Of a stretch of 7,841 bases of DNA, positions 1 to 7,250 are shown one piece after another; the stretch's first letter is position 1, and each line of letters opens with the position of its first letter. The notes below the pieces were generated by a model, which made no database searches, had not been told where the DNA came from, and worked only from the letters and a program-made list of their open reading frames with translations. The translations under genes were made by a program, and so were the position numbers. This DNA is from Methanoculleus sp. GTDB lineage: Archaea > Halobacteriota > Methanomicrobia > Methanomicrobiales > Methanoculleaceae. The stretch is taken from assembly GCA_023230425.1 (NCBI GenBank), contig JALNXI010000088.1, forward strand, positions 1 to 7,841. Direction: 5' to 3'.

Positions 1-1739
1 TATTCCGAAACCTGCCCTGGCGACGGGAGATCCTCTCCGGCCTGCTTGGGGCGGACCTCATCGGGTTTCACACCTACGGCTACGTCCGCCACTTCCTCTC
101 CAGCGTCCGGCGGATCCTCGGGCACGAGCACTCCTTCGGGGAGGTCCGGACCGGCACCCGGGTGGTACGGACTGACCTCTTCCCGATGGGCATCGACTAC
201 CACCGGTTCGCTGACTCCGCGGGCAGCGCCCCGGTTCAGAAGGAGATCACCCGGATCCGGCATAAATACGGGAGACGGAAGATCATCCTCTCGTTTGACC
301 GCCTTGACTACACGAAGGGGATCCCGCTCCGGCTCGAGGCCTTCGACACACTCCTTACAAAGAAGCCGGAGTACCAGGGGAAAGTCTCCCTCGTCCTCGT
401 CGCAGTTCCGTCCCGGGCCAGCGTCGGCCGCTACCAGATGCTGAAGAAACAGATCGACGAACTCGTCGGCCGTATCAACGGGAAGTACGGGACGACCGAC
501 TGGATCCCGGTTCGCTACTTCTACAACTTTCTCCCGTTCGAGACGCTGGTGGCGTTCTACAGCGCCGCCGACGTCGCCCTGGTGACGCCGCTCCGGGACG
601 GCATGAACCTGATGGCGAAAGAGTACGTCGCCACCCGGACTGATGGCACCGGAATGCTCATCCTCTCCGAGATGGCAGGAGCGGCGGAGGAACTTGGGGA
701 GGCGATCATCGTCAATCCGAATGACCAGGATGCGGTGATCGAGGCAATCGAAGCGGCGCTTGCCATGCCGGAGAAGGAACAGGTCGAGCGGAACCGGACT
801 ATGCAGAGGAGGCTGATGCGCTACGACATCGGGCGCTGGGTCGGCGATTTCCTCACCCGCTTAAGCGACGCCCGGGCGATCCAGGTCGAGCGCTCCGAAC
901 AGATCGTCACTCCTGCCATCAGGGACCGGCTGGTCACGGACTACGCTGCCGGCAAGGACCGGCTGCTCCTCCTTGACTACGACGGCACCCTGGTGCCCTT
1001 CGCCGCAAAACCGCAGAAGGCGGTCCCGGGTGAAGCCACGAGAGAGGTGCTTCTGGGCCTCTCCCGGGTTCCAGAAAACGAGGTAGTGGTGATCAGCGGC
1101 AGAGACCGGTATACGCTGGATGCCTGGTTTGAGGGGATGGATATTGGCCTCATCGCCGAACACGGTGTCTGGGTGAAGGAGCGTTCCGGGGAGTGGCGGA
1201 TGCATGAGGGACTCTCCGACGATTGGAAAGGGGAGATCTATCCGCTCCTTGAGCTCTACACGGACCGCACACCCGGCGCTTTCATCGAGGAGAAGGACTA
1301 CTCCCTCGTCTGGCACTATCGGAGGACTGAGCCGATGCTTGGCGCACAGCGGGCGAAGGACCTTAAAGACGACCTCCTGCACCTGACGTCGAACCTCAAT
1401 GTCGGCGTCATGGAGGGGAACAAGGTTATCGAGATCAAGAGCACCGCCGTCGACAAAGGAAGGGCGGCGCTGAACTGGGTCTCCCGGCACGCCTGGGACT
1501 TCATCCTCGCTATCGGGGATGACAGGACCGACGAGGACCTCTTTGCGGTGATGCCGCCCGAAGCCTACTCGATCAAGGTCGGGCTTGCCCCGAGCAGGGC
1601 CCGCTTCAACCTGGTTGCCCAGCGGGACGTGCTGCCCCTGCTCCGGAGATGCATCGAGTGCGGCAGGGATGGAGTGACCGGGAAAAAAGAGAAGCCGGGG
1701 CGAAAGGAAGGTCTTATCGGGTCGATTGCTCCGGGATGA
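1..1739 (+). CDS. otsA/otsB: Bifunctional trehalose-6-phosphate synthase/phosphatase (5' end outside window)
   Basis: The protein makes trehalose, a compatible solute, in two cytoplasmic steps: glucose transfer from a nucleotide sugar to glucose-6-phosphate, then dephosphorylation. The reading frame is open from base 3 and ends at TGA 1737-1739, giving 578 visible codons. The first visible residues, FRNLPWRREIL, match the GT20 segment that normally lies some 150-170 residues into the protein, so the true start is upstream of the window. GT20 signatures follow: RLDYTKG (300-320), YFYNFLPFETL (about 516-548) and DGMNLMAKEY (597-626), which carries sugar-nucleotide binding residues. From about 960 a HAD phosphatase domain begins, with DYDGT (975-989, nucleophile Asp), ISGRD (1092-1106), VDKGRA (1449-1466) and IGDDRTDED (1512-1538). 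Both active sites look intact. A charged, probably disordered tail of about 25 residues ends the protein and overlaps the convergent sepS by 26 bases. The domain assignment is secure; the substrate nucleotide (UDP-, ADP- or GDP-glucose) cannot be read from sequence. Confidence 0.95.
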   Translation, partial: FRNLPWRREILSGLLGADLIGFHTYGYVRHFLSSVRRILGHEHSFGEVRTGTRVVRTDLFPMGIDYHRFADSAGSAPVQKEITRIRHKYGRRKIILSFDRLDYTKGIPLRLEAFDTLLTKKPEYQGKVSLVLVAVPSRASVGRYQMLKKQIDELVGRINGKYGTTDWIPVRYFYNFLPFETLVAFYSAADVALVTPLRDGMNLMAKEYVATRTDGTGMLILSEMAGAAEELGEAIIVNPNDQDAVIEAIEAALAMPEKEQVERNRTMQRRLMRYDIGRWVGDFLTRLSDARAIQVERSEQIVTPAIRDRLVTDYAAGKDRLLLLDYDGTLVPFAAKPQKAVPGEATREVLLGLSRVPENEVVVISGRDRYTLDAWFEGMDIGLIAEHGVWVKERSGEWRMHEGLSDDWKGEIYPLLELYTDRTPGAFIEEKDYSLVWHYRRTEPMLGAQRAKDLKDDLLHLTSNLNVGVMEGNKVIEIKSTAVDKGRAALNWVSRHAWDFILAIGDDRTDEDLFAVMPPEAYSIKVGLAPSRARFNLVAQRDVLPLLRRCIECGRDGVTGKKEKPGRKEGLIGSIAPG

Positions 1740-3309
1740 CGGACCTGACCGTCAGGAAGACCGGCCCCCGGAGGTCCACCTTCTTGTTGTGGTCGGTGAT
1801 GTAGCGCATCGCGTACTCCTCGATGCGCAGGTTAATGTCTGAGGGGAGTTTTGCCATCTTCACCTGGACACGGGTCTCCTCCCCGCACCGCGCCGCCTCC
1901 TCGATCCGGGTGGCGGCGAGGCTTGCCGCGGCATCGAGGTAGGTGATGCCCGTAGAGACCCCTTCGCGCCGGACCTCCGCCCACTTATCGAGGTCCGGCA
2001 CCCCGAGCACCGAGCCGTTGTGGACGAAGACCTCGTTCGCGCAGGCGGGTCCGCAGAGTTTCGTGTTGGACTCGGGCTCCTCGACGATGACCTCCACCGG
2101 CCTCCCGGCGATCTCGCCCTGCCACGCGACGAACGTGCAAGGTCCTGGGGCGGCGGCGTGCTGTGCGGCCGTATCATGGATCGCCTCTGCCATCTGTTTC
2201 CCGGTCGCGGAGGCCGGTTCAGCACGGAGATGGATGGCGCTGGCGATCTGGCGGTCGGAGAGAGTTTGCGGGAAGAACTGTGGGTAGGTGAGCTCGCGGA
2301 TGTCGTTAGACTGGTAGGCGATCATCGCGAGCCGTTCCACCCCGAGGCCGAGGTTCATCACCGGCACACCGATCCCGTACTCCGCGAGCGCCGAGGGTGA
2401 GTACATACCGAATGTGGCGACCTCTACCCAGTCGAGGACCGGGTGACGGGCGTAGACCTCCGTCTGGGTCTCGGGCATGTAGTACTTCGACCGCTTCTCG
2501 TCGGGCTGGAACCGGAACTCAGTGAACCCGAAGGCCGAGAGGAGGGCCTCGCTGATGGCTTTGCCCTCTTCGAGGGTGATATCGTCTCCCGCGACGACGC
2601 AGGAGGCCGAGTGGTAGGCCATCAGGCGGGTGGGGCCCTCCTCCTGCTCCCGCCGGAAACACCGGTCCACCGAGAAGAGCCGGATGGGGAGGTGGCGCTT
2701 CTGCCAGAGGGAGGAGAGCGTCAGGAACCAGCCGCTCGTCATGTGGCTCCGGAGGGTGTTGCGCGACGACTCGGGGGCCAGCGCCCGGAACTCGGGGAAG
2801 ACCGCGTCAAGGATGTGCACCACGGCGGCGTCATCGGCCTCAAGGACGGCCGCGAGTTCATGCGTCAGTTCGTCGCCGTCGATCGTCCCCTTCTTGTAAC
2901 CGTGGAGGGTCTCGCGGAGTTTCTCCTCGGTCTCGGACTGGACCGCCCGCCCGAGGATTGCCTCGATCTCCTCCACCCGCTTCCGCGCTATCCCGACGTT
3001 CGGGCGGGGCAGGCCGCCCAGGTAGAAGACCCGGTCGAGGACAGCCATTGCTTCGGGGCCGAACTGCCGGTAGATATCTGACTCCTCAACGATCAGAGGG
3101 TTGATCGCCTCGTCAAACCCCATCGAGAGGTAGGTCTCACGGAGCCGTTGCACGATCTCGAAGATCGGGTGCGCCGTAGCCCGGGTGTACTTCAACCGGG
3201 GGTATCGGCCCGATATCCCCGGCGGGGTCAGCACCGACGGCCCTTCGTGCCAGGCGTGCTCGAAGTCCTCTCTCGCTCTCTTTTTGAACTCTTCCACATC
3301 AAATCTCAT
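1714..3309 (-). CDS. sepS: O-phosphoserine--tRNA(Cys) ligase (SepRS)
   Basis: This class II aminoacyl-tRNA synthetase charges tRNA-Cys with O-phosphoserine; a partner, SepCysS (not in this window), then converts Sep-tRNA to Cys-tRNA. The 531 residues match the usual length of about 535. The N-terminus MRFDVEEF and the early motif GLPRPNVG (about 98-105) are typical. SHMTSGW (188-194) holds the His and Thr of the phosphate pocket. Motif 2 is RCFRREQ (216-222), followed by HSASC (233-237), whose two serines match the phosphate-binding serines known from Archaeoglobus SepRS. PDEKRSKYY (269-277) and motif 3 NLGLGVERLAM (319-329) are intact. The C-terminal domain with NTKLCGP (415-421) is the tRNA-recognition region of the family. 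The ATG start overlaps the taw1 stop as ATGA, and GGAG lies 8 bases upstream (3318-3321), so translation is probably coupled. It is the last gene of the aRF1-argS-taw1 block. Its stop, TAA at 1716-1714, lies inside the convergent trehalose gene. Confidence 0.97.
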   Translation of the reverse strand: MRFDVEEFKKRAREDFEHAWHEGPSVLTPPGISGRYPRLKYTRATAHPIFEIVQRLRETYLSMGFDEAINPLIVEESDIYRQFGPEAMAVLDRVFYLGGLPRPNVGIARKRVEEIEAILGRAVQSETEEKLRETLHGYKKGTIDGDELTHELAAVLEADDAAVVHILDAVFPEFRALAPESSRNTLRSHMTSGWFLTLSSLWQKRHLPIRLFSVDRCFRREQEEGPTRLMAYHSASCVVAGDDITLEEGKAISEALLSAFGFTEFRFQPDEKRSKYYMPETQTEVYARHPVLDWVEVATFGMYSPSALAEYGIGVPVMNLGLGVERLAMIAYQSNDIRELTYPQFFPQTLSDRQIASAIHLRAEPASATGKQMAEAIHDTAAQHAAAPGPCTFVAWQGEIAGRPVEVIVEEPESNTKLCGPACANEVFVHNGSVLGVPDLDKWAEVRREGVSTGITYLDAAASLAATRIEEAARCGEETRVQVKMAKLPSDINLRIEEYAMRYITDHNKKVDLRGPVFLTVRSVIPEQSTR

Positions 3310-4199
3310 ACGTTCCGCTCCAGACAGACGACCCGGCTCACCGGGCTCTCGTCCCTGATGAAATAGTCGCAGTGTTCCGCAATTTTCTCCGCAAACGCCC
3401 GCACGCCGCTGTGTTCTGGCATCTGGTCCCTCTGTAATCGTTTCCTACTGTATCCCAGGTGCATATATCCCTTTACTTCCACGAACCGGGCCCCGGAGTC
3501 CTGGTACATCGCCGCATACCTCTCAGGCGCGAAGTCGTTGTAGCCGCGCACCACCGTGGTGCGGATGGCGGACCGGCGGCCCCGAAGTCCGGCCAGGCTC
3601 TCCTGCACCCGGTCCCAGTAGTCCTCCCGGGGCCGGCAGAGGCGGAGGTAGGTCCCCCGGTCAGGGGCATCCAGGGAGACGTAGGCCTGGTAGGGCCGGC
3701 ATCGTTCGAGGACGTCGGGCCGGGTGCCGTTTGAGACGAGGAACGTCGTATACCCTTCAGTGTTGAGGCCGTCGATCAACTCAGGGAGGCGCGAATAGCA
3801 GGTCGGCTCCCCCGAGAGCGATATAGCGACCATCGTGGGGTTGAGGGCCTCCGCGAACCGTTCCGGCGTGACGTAGGGCGAGACCTTGTAGCCCGAGAGC
3901 GCCTTCTTCTGGAGGCGCCGGAGGTTCTCGATGATCACGGCCGGGGGGCACTCCTCCTCTTCCGTCACCTCGTGTTCGAACGACCGCCAGCAGAAGAGGC
4001 ACTGCTGGTTGCACCGCAGCGTCGGGGTCATCTGGACACAGCGGTGGCTTTCGATGCCGTAGAACTGCGCCTTGTAGCACATCTCCCCACCCTTGAGCGC
4101 CCGCTTGTTCCACATGCAGGGCTTGACGGCCGCCGACGAGGCAGGGTTAACGAACTGGTAGCCCTGCCTCCGGAGGGCCTTACATGCTTCTGAGTGCAT
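3306..4199 (-). CDS. taw1: 4-demethylwyosine synthase (TYW1/Taw1), radical SAM
   Basis: This radical SAM enzyme condenses pyruvate-derived carbons with m1G37 of tRNA-Phe to form the tricyclic base 4-demethylwyosine, the core step of wyosine synthesis next to the anticodon. The 297-residue protein carries the radical SAM triad C63-x3-C67-x2-C70 (CNQQCLFCWR). It also has the three Cys for the second iron-sulfur cluster (C28 in KPCMW, C41 in MCYK, C54 in HRCVQ). K43, after C41-Tyr, aligns with the pyruvate-binding Lys41 reported for the Methanocaldococcus enzyme. SLSGEPT (127-133), VSNGT (155-159) and KGYMHLGYS (243-251) are further family hallmarks. I chose ATG 4199 because homologues start at this point. 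The frame stays open to 4505, but the extra residues are Ser/Arg-rich and lie antisense-free within argS on another frame, unlike any Taw1. The gene begins 20 bases inside argS and ends in an ATGA overlap with sepS. GGAG at 4213-4216 is 13 bases from the start, rather far for a ribosome binding site, so re-initiation after argS is likely. Confidence 0.95.
   Translation of the reverse strand: MHSEACKALRRQGYQFVNPASSAAVKPCMWNKRALKGGEMCYKAQFYGIESHRCVQMTPTLRCNQQCLFCWRSFEHEVTEEEECPPAVIIENLRRLQKKALSGYKVSPYVTPERFAEALNPTMVAISLSGEPTCYSRLPELIDGLNTEGYTTFLVSNGTRPDVLERCRPYQAYVSLDAPDRGTYLRLCRPREDYWDRVQESLAGLRGRRSAIRTTVVRGYNDFAPERYAAMYQDSGARFVEVKGYMHLGYSRKRLQRDQMPEHSGVRAFAEKIAEHCDYFIRDESPVSRVVCLERNV
3318..3321 (-). 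promoter_or_regulatory. Ribosome binding site of sepS, inside taw1
   Basis: GGAG on the minus strand lies 8 bases before the sepS ATG and within the last codons of taw1. Together with the ATGA stop-start overlap it supports both the chosen start and translational coupling of the two genes. Confidence 0.6.
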
Positions 4200-5844
4200 C
4201 GATACCGAGTGTCTCCAGAGATTCCTGCAGGGTGTTTCTGACCGCGTCCACGAGCGCGAGACGGCTGCTCCGGGTCTCGCCCTCGCTTTTGAGCACCGGG
4301 TCGTAGTGGTAGAAGGCGTTGAAGAGGTCGGCAAGCTCGCGGGCGAAAGCGGCGAGCTGGTGCGGGCGGAGTTCCACCACGGTCTGCTCGACGACGGCGG
4401 GGAACCGGACCAGGTGCCGGGCGAGCGCGATCTCGTGCTCCGTCTCGTAGTGATACGCCGGCTCGAATTTCCCGGCCTTCTCGAGGATACTACAGGCGCG
4501 TGCATGGGCGTACTGGATGTAGGGGCCGCTCTGCCGCTCGAAGTTCAGCGCCTCCCGCCAGTCAAAGACCGTGCTCTTCTCAGGGGAGACCTTCACGATG
4601 TCGTAGCGGATGGCGGCGATGGCGACCGACTTTGCGATTGAGCACCGCTCCTCTTCGGGGAGTTCCGGGCGGCGGACGGTCACCTCGTCGTATGCCTTCG
4701 CCGTCACCTCCTCGACCAGTTCGTCCGCCGAGACGAACTTGCCCGCCCGGGTGCTCATCGAGCCCTCCGGGAGGGAGACGAACTCGAAGTAGACGATCTC
4801 GGGCGGCTGTTCGCCGAGGAGTTCGAGGGTGGCACGGAGCTGGGCGCCGATCAGTTTGTGGTCCGCCCCGAGGACGTCGATCATCCGGTCGAAGTTGCGC
4901 CCCTTCCAGGTATGGTAGGCGAGGTCCCGGGTGCTGTAGACCGATGTGCCGTCGCTCCGCCGGAGGATGTACTTCTTCTCAAAACCCCGCTCCGAGAGGT
5001 CGACCCAGAGGGTCTCGTCCTCGTGGGCCTGCGGCAGGTGCCGGACCCGTCCGATGATCCGGTCCACGTCGCCGATCCGGACAAAATCGCTCTCCCAGAC
5101 GAACCGGTCGTGGTGGGCGTTTAAGGCGGCGAGGGTCGCCTTGATCCCTTCCGCACAGAGAGCGACGGCCGCCCGGAACTTCCCGACGGTCTCCGGGTCG
5201 CCGCGCTCCACCTGCTGCATGAGGTGGTCGATCTCACCGGCGATCTCGGGGTTCTTCTGGAGTTCCCGGTTCGCCGCGACGTAGACCCGGGCGACGTAGT
5301 GGTCCTCCTTCTCGCCCTCCTCACGGGCGATGCCGAGGTGGTCGAACCCCCACGAGACGATGGCGATCTGGCGGCCCATATCGTTCAGGTAATACTGCGC
5401 CTCAAGCGGATACCCTGCTTTCCGGAACGCCCGGACAAGAGAGTCGCCGATGACCGTGTTCCTGATGTGGCCGACGTGGAGGGGGCCGTTCGGGTTGGCG
5501 CTCGTGTGCTCAAGCACCACCCGCACGGGGCGGCGGGGAAGGTTCCCGTAGCCGGGCTCGAGCGCCGCCCTGACCGCCTCCGCTAGAAGCGACGGCCCAA
5601 ACCGGAAGTTGATGTAGGGGCCCGTTGCCTCAACCTGGATATCGCCGAGTTCGGGGCTCGTCGAGAGGCTCTCCGCGATATCGGAGGCGATCTGGTGAGG
5701 AGCTCTCCTCTGCTTCTTCGCGAGTTTAAACGCTACGGTCGAGGCGAGATCAGCGTGATCCCCCCCTGTCGTGAGGAGGACATCCTCCTCACCGGTGCAT
5801 GCCCGGAGCATGCGCTCAATCTGTTGGTACTTCTCCTGAAACAT
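4180..5844 (-). CDS. argS: Arginyl-tRNA synthetase
   Basis: This class I synthetase attaches arginine to tRNA-Arg in the cytoplasm. The protein has 554 residues, normal for the family. In order it shows an N-terminal tRNA D-loop recognition (Add-1) domain (about 1-100, with TGPYINFRF near 75-83) and the HIGH signature as SANPNGPLHVGH (115-126). The catalytic core includes YYLNDMGRQ (about 151-159) and YSTRDLAYH (about 303-311), and the KMSKS-equivalent loop is GSMSTRAGK (361-369). The DALR anticodon-binding domain opens with QYAHARACSI (about 444-453) and runs to the end. The start is either ATG 5844 or the TTG directly before it (5847). I chose ATG because its first base is also the last base of the aRF1 stop (TGATG) and because AGGA at 5855-5858 lies 10 bases away. 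Its 3' end overlaps the start of taw1 by 20 bases. The gene sits second in a translation operon with aRF1, taw1 and sepS. Confidence 0.97.
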   Translation of the reverse strand: MFQEKYQQIERMLRACTGEEDVLLTTGGDHADLASTVAFKLAKKQRRAPHQIASDIAESLSTSPELGDIQVEATGPYINFRFGPSLLAEAVRAALEPGYGNLPRRPVRVVLEHTSANPNGPLHVGHIRNTVIGDSLVRAFRKAGYPLEAQYYLNDMGRQIAIVSWGFDHLGIAREEGEKEDHYVARVYVAANRELQKNPEIAGEIDHLMQQVERGDPETVGKFRAAVALCAEGIKATLAALNAHHDRFVWESDFVRIGDVDRIIGRVRHLPQAHEDETLWVDLSERGFEKKYILRRSDGTSVYSTRDLAYHTWKGRNFDRMIDVLGADHKLIGAQLRATLELLGEQPPEIVYFEFVSLPEGSMSTRAGKFVSADELVEEVTAKAYDEVTVRRPELPEEERCSIAKSVAIAAIRYDIVKVSPEKSTVFDWREALNFERQSGPYIQYAHARACSILEKAGKFEPAYHYETEHEIALARHLVRFPAVVEQTVVELRPHQLAAFARELADLFNAFYHYDPVLKSEGETRSSRLALVDAVRNTLQESLETLGIDALRSM

Positions 5845-7115
5845 CAATATCCGGTCCTGTAACGCAGGATCGCTGCGATCCCGCCGAATGCGTTGTAGAG
5901 TACCGAGCCTTCCTCGAAGTCGTCCGATACTATCCGAACCTTCGCGCTGCTCTGGTCCGCGAGCATGGTCAGTTCGTCTATGATATCGGCCTCTTCCGCC
6001 ACGTAGAGCGACGCTCCGTCGTTTGGGCAGGTGCCGAAGTCGAGATCTTTGATATGTTTGCCCGGCTCGATGCTGACCGTCCGCTCCTCGGTGTAGTCGC
6101 TGTTTTGGCAGGCGAGTTTCAGCCGGGCCCTCCGGAGCTTGTCGGAGAGGAGGAGGGTATCGACGGCGCCGAGCTCCAGGTTCTTCCGGACGCTCTCCTC
6201 GCCGTAGGAGGCGGCGCCGTCATCCTTGACCAGTTCCTGCAGGAACCGGTTCATAATGTTCTTCTCCTTGATGATATCGAGGCCTTTGAGGGCTTCCCCC
6301 GCACTCTCGACGAGCTCGGCAAGCCCGCTCTCGTTCGTGTAGGAGACGTCGAAGATCCCGATGATCCGCTTCTGCAGTTCGTGGTGGAGGTAGCCGCCTG
6401 CCTCGAACTCCTCCTTGGTCGGGGTCGGGCCGCCGATCAGTACGCCCTTGAACCGCTCGAAGAAGTCCTTCTCGGCAAGGAAGATATCACTCGCCCGGTC
6501 GCCGATCTTCTTGTAGAACTCGTTGATGGCGATCAGCCGTAGCCGCTGGAAACGGACGCTCGACTGGCCGCCCTTTCGCTGCTTGCCGGGGACCGTCGAG
6601 GTGACGCCGTGGACCGGTTCGATCCGGTTGCCCCGGAGAAAGCCGATGTAGGCCTCCCGCCGGTCGAGGACGATCAGGCCGTAGACCTCCTTCTCCCCGA
6701 GCATCTGCTGCAGCGGCTCGAGCTCAAATGAGGAACTGCACCGGTACATGTAGGTGTTGAGCGGCTCAGGCGGCTCGATGATCTCGCAATTCAGGTCGGT
6801 GCGGTCACCGCCGATGTTGATCGTGCCGCAGAAGATCGCCATGCCGTGCTCCGGCGGGCGCTTATAGTATTTCAGGCGGGAGAGAATGGAGGATATAGCA
6901 CTCTGGACGTTCGTCCGGGTCTGTTTGCTCTTGATGTTGGCGCACTGCCCGAACTCGTCACGGAGTTGGGCGGTCACGTCGTATATCTGCTTATCGGGGG
7001 GTATATACAGGGTGATCAGCTCGGTACCGCTCCCTTCCTTCTCCGCAAGCCTCTCAAGCATCTTTTTAAATTCGTAGCGCTTTCGCGCGGTATCCATCTC
7101 TTGCGTCTCTTCCAT
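5844..7115 (-). CDS. prf1: Peptide chain release factor aRF1 (class 1, archaeal)
   Basis: The protein recognises all three stop codons in the ribosomal A site and triggers release of the finished polypeptide; in archaea it works with aEF1A and ABCE1. The 423 residues are normal for aRF1. The N-domain holds the stop-codon reading motifs NIKS (60-63) and YRCSSSF (124-130, the YxCxxxF motif). The M-domain holds GGQ (182-184), the catalytic motif at the peptidyl transferase centre. The C-domain contains a minidomain near 331-375 in which archaeal relatives often carry two CxxC zinc pairs; here only C336 (CQNS) and C363 (CPND) remain. NIKS and GGQ together separate it from aPelota/Dom34, which lacks both. 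The start ATG 7115 has GGTGA at 7123-7127, 7 bases upstream, so it is preferred over Met7. It is the first gene of the operon; its stop codon overlaps the argS start by one base. A promoter candidate lies in the gap upstream. Confidence 0.97.
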   Translation of the reverse strand: MEETQEMDTARKRYEFKKMLERLAEKEGSGTELITLYIPPDKQIYDVTAQLRDEFGQCANIKSKQTRTNVQSAISSILSRLKYYKRPPEHGMAIFCGTINIGGDRTDLNCEIIEPPEPLNTYMYRCSSSFELEPLQQMLGEKEVYGLIVLDRREAYIGFLRGNRIEPVHGVTSTVPGKQRKGGQSSVRFQRLRLIAINEFYKKIGDRASDIFLAEKDFFERFKGVLIGGPTPTKEEFEAGGYLHHELQKRIIGIFDVSYTNESGLAELVESAGEALKGLDIIKEKNIMNRFLQELVKDDGAASYGEESVRKNLELGAVDTLLLSDKLRRARLKLACQNSDYTEERTVSIEPGKHIKDLDFGTCPNDGASLYVAEEADIIDELTMLADQSSAKVRIVSDDFEEGSVLYNAFGGIAAILRYRTGY

Positions 7116-7122
7116 TGGGCGT

Positions 7123-7127
7123 TCACC
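7123..7127 (-). promoter_or_regulatory. Ribosome binding site of aRF1
   Basis: GGTGA on the minus strand lies 7 bases before ATG 7115 and matches the 3' end of archaeal 16S rRNA. It decides the start at 7115 over the in-frame Met codon at 7097, which is six codons further in. Confidence 0.65.
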
Positions 7128-7183
7128 AGGCTCGCTGAATATTGTTCATTGGTCGAAGCTACTATGTGTTTCTCTGGAGAGGG

Positions 7184-7190
7184 CATAAAT
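7184..7190 (-). promoter_or_regulatory. Candidate TATA box for the aRF1-argS-taw1-sepS operon
   Basis: The 135-base gap 7116-7250 is the only intergenic space upstream of the operon. Read on the minus strand it contains GATTTATGCC, with ATTTATG at 7190-7184, resembling the archaeal TATA element. A start about 25-27 bases downstream would fall near 7160, leaving a leader of about 45 bases that includes the GGTGA ribosome binding site at 7127-7123. No convincing purine-rich BRE is visible just upstream of the box, so this is only a reasonable guess. The part of the gap nearest the NUDIX stop (7201-7250) is very GC-rich and shows no clear terminator with a T-run. Confidence 0.4.
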
Positions 7191-7250
7191 CTGCGCACAT
7201 TTGCCGGTCTTCTCTGCACCCGCCTCGCGCCGGGCGCACTCGCGCTCTCC

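Noticed and set aside
2443..3081. + strand open frame of 212 codons opposite sepS
   Set aside because: Antisense shadow of sepS with biased composition and no family resemblance.
4200..4505. A 102-residue N-terminal extension of Taw1 in the same open frame
   Set aside because: The extension is Ser/Arg/Thr-rich, lies wholly within argS in another frame, and has no counterpart in Taw1, whose homologues begin near MHSEACKALR.
5799..6542. Long + strand open frame of 247 codons opposite aRF1 and the start of argS
   Set aside because: It is a mirror of highly conserved aRF1 coding sequence, rich in Leu/Val/Glu/Asp as expected of an antisense frame, with no motif.
7131..7150. AT-rich imperfect palindrome (GAATATTGTTC) just upstream of aRF1, considered as an operator or TATA box
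   Set aside because: As a TATA box it would put the transcript start at the ATG, which conflicts with the clear ribosome binding site; as an operator it is a single short, weak site.
7227..7237. GC-rich inverted repeat (4-base stem, 3-base loop) after the NUDIX stop, considered as a terminator
   Set aside because: The stem is short, no T-run follows it on the minus strand, and such small palindromes are expected by chance in this GC-rich gap.
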